Part shown: in pieces, positions 50,766-64,000 of the stretch
Numbering within the stretch: position 1 is the stretch's first letter
How the letters are laid out: every line of letters starts with the position of its first letter
Origin: Tiliqua scincoides
Taxonomy: Eukaryota > Chordata > Lepidosauria > Squamata > Scincidae
Length of the DNA stretch: 64,000 nucleotides
Assembly (NCBI RefSeq): GCF_035046505.1
Contig: NC_089830.1
Location: 19,470,561 to 19,534,560, forward strand
Direction of reading: 5' to 3'
Translations under genes and position numbers: made by a program
Notes under the pieces: generated by a model
Told to the model about the DNA's origin: nothing
Databases searched by the model: none
Seen by the model: only the letters and a program-made list of their open reading frames with translations

Positions 50766-53700
50766 TTGTGCAAGTAGGGCCGGCTTATCCGTGAGTCCAA
50801 CTGAGGCAGCCAAGTTGGGCAACGAATTGGCAGAGGGAACCCGCTGGTCTTCTCCATCCATCCACTGGTCTTCTGCCCATCTCTGCTGCCTGGGTTCCAA
50901 CAGGTTGAAAAAAAACAGAGCAGGGGAAGAAGAGTGGAGAAGACAAATGCTGTGGGCTAGATGCTCCAGCCACTGATCGCTTCTCCCCCATACTTCGGTT
51001 CCATTCCCCCATGGAATATTTCCTCATTTTCACTTTTTTAAAAAGCTGGGCGTGATGCCACTTCTGGGGCATCATTTTGAGCTTGGCAGTAGGCTACACG
51101 ATCATTAGCTATGCCACTGCCTGAGACATCACTTCGCAGAGCACCTCTCAGCTGCTGACCTGCAAAGTGACAACGGCACTGCTGAAGCGACACTGCTGAA
51201 AGGGCAGCCCGCATTTTCTTTGGGCATGCCCATATCTTGGAAATACGATCAAGATTTGCACGTCTCTTCTGTCATTTGCAGCGAATCAGTACCTAAATGA
51301 TAAAAAAGTACTTATTTCTGGCCATCATCTGCTTGATGACATCACTTCCTGTCCTCAGGAGGCTCAATGAAAGCTCTTTGGCCCTCTGTATGAAACGGGT
51401 TTGACACCCCTGCCTTAGGATGAATCAAGCGTTTCACATTCCAATACCACACTACAGGTGAGCTGAGCTGTACCTGTCTTATCATGCCATGAGATGGGTA
51501 TGCCGATGAACTTGTGCAACTGGAAAGGCTGTTTCTGCTGCTCCTCTACAAGCCTGCTTCTTTGTCCCAGCTTTGCCCCCACCTTCCTGCTCGACTCCCA
51601 CCCCAGAGCACCGCTTGTGCCTGGCTTGCAACAGGAAAGACCAGTCAGCCAAGTGCTTTCCTTCCTTCCTCCCAGGCTTTCCCTGAACAGAAACGCCTTG
51701 TGCAAACAGAGTCGCACAATCCAGAGGTGTAGTTGTATTATTCCGTTGCAGGGAACCAAAAAGAAAAAAAAGAACCCATCAAGAAACATGTGGTGCTTTC
51801 ACGATGGATCCTGCCATTCAAAAATTATACACTGTCCCCATTCAAATTGGTAGGCAATGAGGGCAAGCTCCATGTCAGGAAGAAAGTCCATTATCAGATC
51901 TCTTACTTGGTGTGTTCCCCCCCATTGAAATGCAACTGTGAGGTTCTACCAACTACCTCCTAGAAAGTGGGCGTGCTTAACTAGAGACTTTCAAAGACCT
52001 CTAGGAAGTCTTTGTATCAAAAGCTACCCCCTTGTTGACTGACAGCGTGCTGATTCCTCATCCATACCTGACATTCTAGCCTACCTTTCTCCTCTCCTCT
52101 ACACTTACCTCTTTGGCTCCACTCCTGTCTTCATTTTTTCCCCCACCACCCATTCATGACCTGAGGTTACCGGCTCAGTTGGCCTCATAGATGGGCCAGC
52201 CCTAGCTTTAACAGTCCCCCCCCCCCCTTACACACACACACACTTTCCTCCATCAAAATTTCTTTGAGGCTGCCGTTTGTCCCATTGGGAAAACATCCAG
52301 GTGCCAGTATTTAAAGATGGTGGTATGATTTTTGTATTTCAGTGTTGTGGGAGATTCTGTGAACTTTCGGTTTCCAAAAATTCTTATTCCAGAAATTCCC
52401 TTAAATTTCCAGAGAGTTTGTCATTTTCACCCAATAACTGGAGACGGAAAGCTCCCGATGCAAAGGGTTCGGGCAGTCGCTGACATGCTCATTTCTTTCC
52501 GAGGGCATGCTCGGTCACAACTGCTTGGGATCATCTCCTGCCCTTTCTATGGGAGGCCACGGGTTGCTGCACAGTTTGCGAGAGGAGTGTAGAAGGGTGT
52601 GTGTAAGATAACCAAAGAGGGAGGGCAGTGGTTTCTTCTGCTCAAGAATAGCTACGCTGCAGCCTGAGATGCATGACCCTTGCTGTGTCATTTCGGTCAT
52701 AAGGAGAAGTGACAAAGTGGAGGCCATAAGCACAGAGCAGCACATGTTGGGCTATAAATGGTTGTGGGATGGTGCACTGAAGTGAGAAGTTGACAAAGAA
52801 ATGTGTCTAGTGGGGAGGGGGCATTTCTGACACCAAACCATGAGCAGGAGGGAATTGGGGGGGGGGATATTCACTTTAGACTTACTGGGAAGTCAATGTT
52901 CTGTAGTCGTTAGGGCAGCAATTTTGAGCCAGCATGCCACGGCACATTAGTGTGCCACAAAAGGTCCACATGTGCGCCATAGGAGTTTGGAGCACAGCAG
53001 CTGAATATTATTTTTTTGCCTTTTGGGCCATTCTGAAGTCTGCACAACTTCAGCACAGCTCTGGTTGCCTTTGAAGGGTTCAGGTTGGGCCAAGTCTGGC
53101 TCAATGCAGGTCTGGGGGACCCACCTTGAGCCAGGTCTTGGGATATAAAATCCACAGATAAACAGGCTCCACCTGTACACAAAGGACTGAAAAATCCCTC
53201 CCCAATCCTACTCAGAACCCACACCCTTGTGATTTCACACAGAGATAACTTAGCACCAGCTCTCTTCTGGATGTGTTCTCAAGGATACCGGTCAAGGGGC
53301 AGGCTGTAATCCTGCCATCTCTCATGGAAGAAATTCAGTACTGGAGTCTGGTGACTTTGCAAGACACCAGAAGCCCCACCTCAACACCAAATGCCCTTCC
53401 TCACTTGCCCCTTCAGCAACCATGGCCCTTATTTCCAAATATTTTCCCCTCGGCCATGAGGGCTAGAAACTTGGGTGTTATTTTCCATTCAAATACAAAT
53501 CAAGGTTTAGTGCTACCTCATAAATGCCCAGAAGCACACGTGTATAGCTCAAGCCCATCCATGCTCTGACAGGGCTCGGAAGCCAGAAGGCATTTGAAAC
53601 TCAAAAACACATCTCCCTACTGAGCAAATTTTTTTATTCTTATTATATTTGTGGTGTACAGAACACACATACATGTTTCCTGAACAATTCTTACAGGAGA

Positions 53701-54779
53701 CAGGCAAAACAGAGAGAGAGAGAATGTATGCGCATGTGTTGGAACTAATGTGTTTGCCTGCTGACCTCTCCCTTCCCAGAAAAAAACAAACACATAGAGG
53801 GTTAGCAAAAAGCACAAGATGCATAAACTCTACTTCCACATAACTCAAATGACCAGAAATAGAACTTGTAGCTGTATAACACAGAGGGCTACACATCCAG
53901 CTCCCTTTACAAGAGGTCAAACAAATGCGCCTCTCCACGCTCTACATCTGGGGTGATTTAGGAGAGATGGGGGATCAAGTTGTAAACACTGTCAGGTTTA
54001 ATGCCAACTTTTCTCCTCCGCAGAGGAGCTCGCCAGGAGGGAGAGGCTGAGATATTCCATCTCAGCATTCTTCCCCTTCGACGCACTTGCTCTCAGCATT
54101 ACTGAGAAAGTGGGAGGTGTTATTTGCACATGTGCGCATAGTTCATCAGGGTTTTAGTGCATCCAGTGTTTGAACCGCTCTATAGAAGAGTCCAAGACAT
54201 CTGAAGACCACCCTGAGGTTGTGTGCTGTTTGCCAGCTCCTATTTTACCTAGGTTGCTCTTCCTGCTTCCTAGAAATGAAAAGGAGGCGAGCACAGCAGG
54301 AGAGGAAATGTGGAACAGAAGAAGTGTTTAGGCTACAGTGTGAAAGGCACTCTACCCCATCACTCTTCTCTCCTCCATACTTCCATTGTGTTCCCCTCTT
54401 CCTTTCCCTATCCAGGGAGTGGGAGGAGCAACAGCAGCAAAGGCAGCCCCCCCCCCAATCAACCACTTGAGACAACTGCCTCTGTTGGCCTCATGAACAG
54501 GATGGGACCTGGGTGATCACTTGGTACGCTTCTTTCAATTTATGCAGCCGTGGTTCGTTTTGCCTCTGCAGACAGAATGCACAAAAGGCCTGTGGGTTAA
54601 GGGAACCAGCCTGTCATATGGGGATGCAAGGCTGGTTTTTGAGCCATGAACTGAGTGAGAAAATCTGCACAGGTTACTAGATGTAGGTTAGCCATTTGTG
54701 CTCCTGGAGGCCAGTTTCCACTACTGGTATATACCTTGCAATGAGCCTTGGACCATGAGGGAACATCATACCTCCATAG

Positions 54780-54945
54780 CTGGCAACCTTCAATCTCGAA
54801 AGACTATGGTATCGCGCTCTGAAAGGTGGTTCTGGAACAGCATCTAGTGTGGCTGAAAAGGCCGATTTCAGCCACATCAGCCTTTTCAGCCACATCGGCC
54901 GATTTCAGCCACATCGGCCTTTTCAGCCACATCATACCTAACAAG
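54780..54945 (-). mobile_element. LINE C-terminal 3' fragment with a local repeat expansion
   Basis: TGGCAACCTTCAATCTCGAA tail, then the finger region. At 54865-54940 a short unit (TTCAGCCACATCGGCC and TTTTCAGCCACATC) is reiterated. Confidence 0.75.
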
Positions 54946-55027
54946 TTAAGATGTACAGAATGAACCAGAAGCCCCCAAAGTCACTTTAATTCATCCAACC
55001 AGAGGCAGGAAACAAGCTGTGTTTCCA

Positions 55028-55067
55028 TTTATCATGGAGAGAACTCTCCCTGTCTCTCCATGATAAA
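55028..55067. repeat. Perfect 14-bp hairpin
   Basis: TTTATCATGGAGAG (55028-55041) and CTCTCCATGATAAA (55054-55067) are perfect inverted copies with a 12-nt loop. Confidence 0.85.
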
Positions 55068-55439
55068 GAGAGACACTCTTTATCTTAAGATGGCACTGCT
55101 TCTCCATCCACCCAACTCCATCCACACCCCGGAGCAAATAGCAAACCACTGTGTAGCAGCATAGCAACAGCAAGGACTAGAAACTTGTTGGGTTTTGTTT
55201 TGTTTTAATGAAGGCTCAGGATTCTGCCTTTAAGAGCATATTCCCCACTCTGAAGCACCAAACAGCAGGCAGCACAGATTCCCAGACACCCTGAGTGTAA
55301 GTAAGTTAAGGCTAACATGACTGGATGAAAAACATTATGGCTTCTGCTGCAGCCCTGCTCCAGGCTGTCAGGGATGGGTTAGGTCAAACTGTTCCAAGCA
55401 TATGACGAAACACAGAAAATAAAAAAGCAACTGAAGAAC

Positions 55440-57576
55440 AAGGATAATTTGGTGTTTATTAACAGAGCACCCAGGTAAGGACAGAGCTTCTTGTCTCTTA
55501 GCTTTCATTTCCTCCACAAATGATGCTTGAACAGGTGACTTTATAGAAGTGTAAAAAAAATGGGGCACCTGCATACGTGAGGTATTTCTGCAGTCAATGA
55601 ATGCATTTCACGATCTCATAAGCAGGGGTATGTATCCACTGCAGTTCTACAGAAGCACAAAATGTGATATTGAGCTCCGTTTGAGCTTCCTGAGAATCTC
55701 TGCTTTCATTTTTTTTTTATAAAGCAAGTTTCTAGCTCTCATGGCTATGAAAGCACGAGGACAATCCACTCCAGTCAAAATCTTACACACCAAGGAAGCT
55801 TGCTAAGATTTCTGGGGAATGCGGCAAAACTCTACATTCCTTCCCTTCCCTTAATAAAATCAGAATAAATTCTACAAAATGGTAAGAATTAGGCAAAATA
55901 AGAAAATGTGCACAAAATTCGCTGAATTTTTATAACAGGCACAGGTGACATCACTTTCCAGGGTGCAGAATTTTACATATGTTTTTTAAGGTACAGAGGA
56001 TACATGGTCCTGTTTAAAAGTTTCAGCAACGTGTTAAAGATATATATTGGTCAAGGGACAAAAGGCAAGGGAAAGATCTGGTATGGTCTGATTCAATCTG
56101 CTGTGGAGCAGAGCTGCTGCTGTCACTCTGGTTCCCTACTCTGAAACATCTACAAGAATTCTGTAGGCACTCACGGTGAACTCTTTGCAGTTTAGCCTGG
56201 TGCATGCAAAACATAAATACTGTTGTTGTTGCATAGGGTTTTTAAAAAATTGTTATTTTTCATACCACTGGACAACTTGCATAAAGGGGGTTTCTTTCTG
56301 CAAAATGTGAAGAAGCTCTGCATTTGAAAGGCTTGTGACGGACTTGCAGAAAAGCACACACAAGAAGAGAAGGACTGGATAAACGTGCTCAGGTCAGAAG
56401 GCATGAACTCGGGGCTAAGGACTGCAGCTAATGACTATGCTCAAATGCTCTGCCACACGTAAGGACTAGAAACAGACTTTAAGGCTTAGGTTCCTAGAAT
56501 TTTGGTCAAGTTGCTGGAGTAAACACTTCAGATCAGGACTAAAGTAATCGGCTGTGTAGGTTCCTGGAGTTATAACTCTGAGAAAGTCTACAGAGAATGT
56601 TACAGAGCAAGGCTTTGAGCCTGCCTACCATTGCTGGTCTTAATCTGATTGCCCAGGAGAGTCACAGACTTTATCCTCCAGCAGGCATTTAGATGGTCTC
56701 CTTAAATTTCTGCCCAACGTTGCATATATGCAACAGGGATCAAATGTGTACACCTTTGTGGGCTGGGCAGAAATGGGTTAACAGAAGTGTCATTTAAGAA
56801 CAATGGAGAGATGTGAGGATTAGGCACAGCTCTTGCCACAATCCTGAGCTCACACTTAATTCTGTGCAAGCTAGACGTTGACCGTCATCAGCTCACTGAC
56901 CCTGATACGCTTTTTTGTAAATTGTATTTGGGGGTGTGTGGATTGGGATCACACCACAGTCCCAATCCAGATAGCCTTCCAGTGCAGGGAGCCTGATCCA
57001 GGTGGGGACCTTGATGGAGGGAAGGCTTAAATGCCCTGCTACCCCTGCCATTTTCCTGATCCAGATCAGGACAAAAAGAAAAAAAGAAAAAAAAGCTAGT
57101 GCATCAGGATGAACGATGTATTTGCCATATCAAGTTCGACCCAAGCATGGAAGTAAGCCCAACTGAACTTGAGAGACTCACTTCTGAGTAAACAACTCGG
57201 ATCAGGTTGCAACTTGCATAGGGCGGTTGGGGCTGACCTGCACCAGCCTGAACGCTGGTCCCTGAAAGCTGCAGGCAGCTGACCACCTCTGCAAAAAATA
57301 AAAAAAATAAAAATTCGCTTAAATGCAGAAACACGTGTCCTTATTTTCAATGCATAGAACAAGCTTTGATACAGCAGGAGGGCCACGGGATGCATAGGAT
57401 AGTGTGTGGCTTTCCAATCTTTCCTTGCAGATCCAGGCTTCAGAGCCAAAATGCATCCCGTCCATGTTTCAAAAAAACCAATAGCCTAACTGGGAAAGGA
57501 AAAAAAAAAAAAACTGCAGCGGGAACCCTGCTGCTGTAAGGAACTGCACTCCATGCCCCGGGGTGATATTTCCCAC
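55440..57576 (-). other. Probable 3' UTR of the SYPL1-like gene
   Basis: About 2.1 kb after the stop contains no recognisable SINE, LINE or MITE, unlike all other non-coding DNA of this size here. It ends at an AATAAA on the minus strand (55460-55455), followed by a T/GT-rich stretch (minus-strand reading of 55440-55395). The extent is an inference. Confidence 0.4.
55455..55460 (-). promoter_or_regulatory. Candidate polyadenylation signal AATAAA for the SYPL1-like gene
   Basis: AATAAA on the minus strand, with a T- and GT-rich segment 20-50 nt downstream, a good context for cleavage. Confidence 0.4.
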
Positions 57577-63568
<5,992 letters not shown>

Positions 63569-63760
63569 CTTCAGGGCAGTAAGCAAAGGTTTGAAACTTG
63601 GACTCCAAACACAAGATCCACCCCCACAAACAAGAAAAGTAGCCCAAGGTGACATGGCCAGCCTGCATTTTAGCAATCGCGATGATGGTACATATATTGT
63701 ATGCATGAGGAATACTATACAGAAGGTCAAACGAGATGAGATGTTGAGACATCCGTGATT

Positions 63761-64000
63761 GTAAATCTGTGGAACTCCTTGCCACAAGATGTGGTGATCG
63801 CACCCGACCTAGATGCCTTAAAAAGGGGATTGGGCAGATTTATGGATTTAAAGTTCACCACAGGTTACACGTTGTGATCACTATAGGCAAACCCTGGGTT
63901 TTAGAGGTAGCCTATCTCTGAATGCCAGGTAGAGGCAACAGGATGCGGGTACCTTGTGACTGCTCCCTGAGACATCTGGTGGGCCACTGTGAGACACAGG
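63761..64000 (+). mobile_element. CR1-like LINE 3' end, cut by window end
   Basis: GTGGAACTCCTTGCCACAAG (end of the reverse transcriptase frame) to CACTGTGAGACACAGG at the window edge; SYPL1-like intron. Confidence 0.8.

Larger units (their letters stand above)
50431..55439. other. Intergenic region between gene C and the SYPL1-like gene
   Basis: Convergent spacer. Contains CR1, MITE pieces (50776-51110, 51130-51412, 52090-52205, 52915-52990, 54195-54515) and a LINE fragment (54780-54875). Stretches 51413-52090, 52210-52910 and 53000-54190 show nothing I can name. Confidence 0.5.

Overview
This 64 kb window comes from a vertebrate nuclear genome, almost certainly a squamate reptile and possibly a gecko-like lizard. 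Genes are split into short exons with GT/AG introns. The intergenic DNA is packed with repeats typical of squamates: CR1-like LINE 3' ends, 5S rRNA-derived SINEs, two kinds of tRNA-derived SINE, L2-like LINE ends and many hAT-type MITEs with 8-bp target duplications. The species call is inferred from repeat style, not from a diagnostic gene.

Host genes. Three complete five-exon genes encode tissue-kallikrein-like (S1A) serine proteases. Gene A (minus, 1239-8818) keeps an open 250-codon frame and all twelve structural cysteines but has lost two of the three catalytic residues, so it should be a pseudoprotease. Gene B (minus, 16905-22555, 252 aa) and gene C (plus, 43105-50375, 246 aa) keep the His/Asp/Ser triad and the specificity-pocket Asp. 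Exon sizes are nearly identical between them (exon 3 = 254 nt and exon 4 = 137 nt in all three), which marks tandem duplication. A and B lie head-to-tail. C is inverted relative to them, with about 20.5 kb of repeat-filled DNA between the 5' ends of B and C. Each ATG-bearing exon is preceded by a splice acceptor, so a non-coding first exon is likely.

At the right, the last three coding exons of a synaptophysin-family gene closest to SYPL1/pantophysin run on the minus strand (57577-63568). Its 5' exons lie beyond the window. It faces gene C tail-to-tail.

Layout: 1-213 hAT MITE; 214-1238 gene A 3' flank; 1239-8869 gene A; 8870-16904 intergenic repeats and foldbacks; 16905-22589 gene B; 22590-43045 long intergenic repeat field; 43046-50430 gene C; 50431-55440 intergenic; 55440-57576 probable SYPL-like 3' UTR; 57577 to the end SYPL-like gene.

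The most interesting non-genic signals are a LINE and a 5S-derived SINE that share the same 3' tail containing a predicted UUCG-capped hairpin, several nested insertions dated by intact 8-bp duplications, and several long inverted repeats, including one of about 115 bp per arm at 9975-10218.
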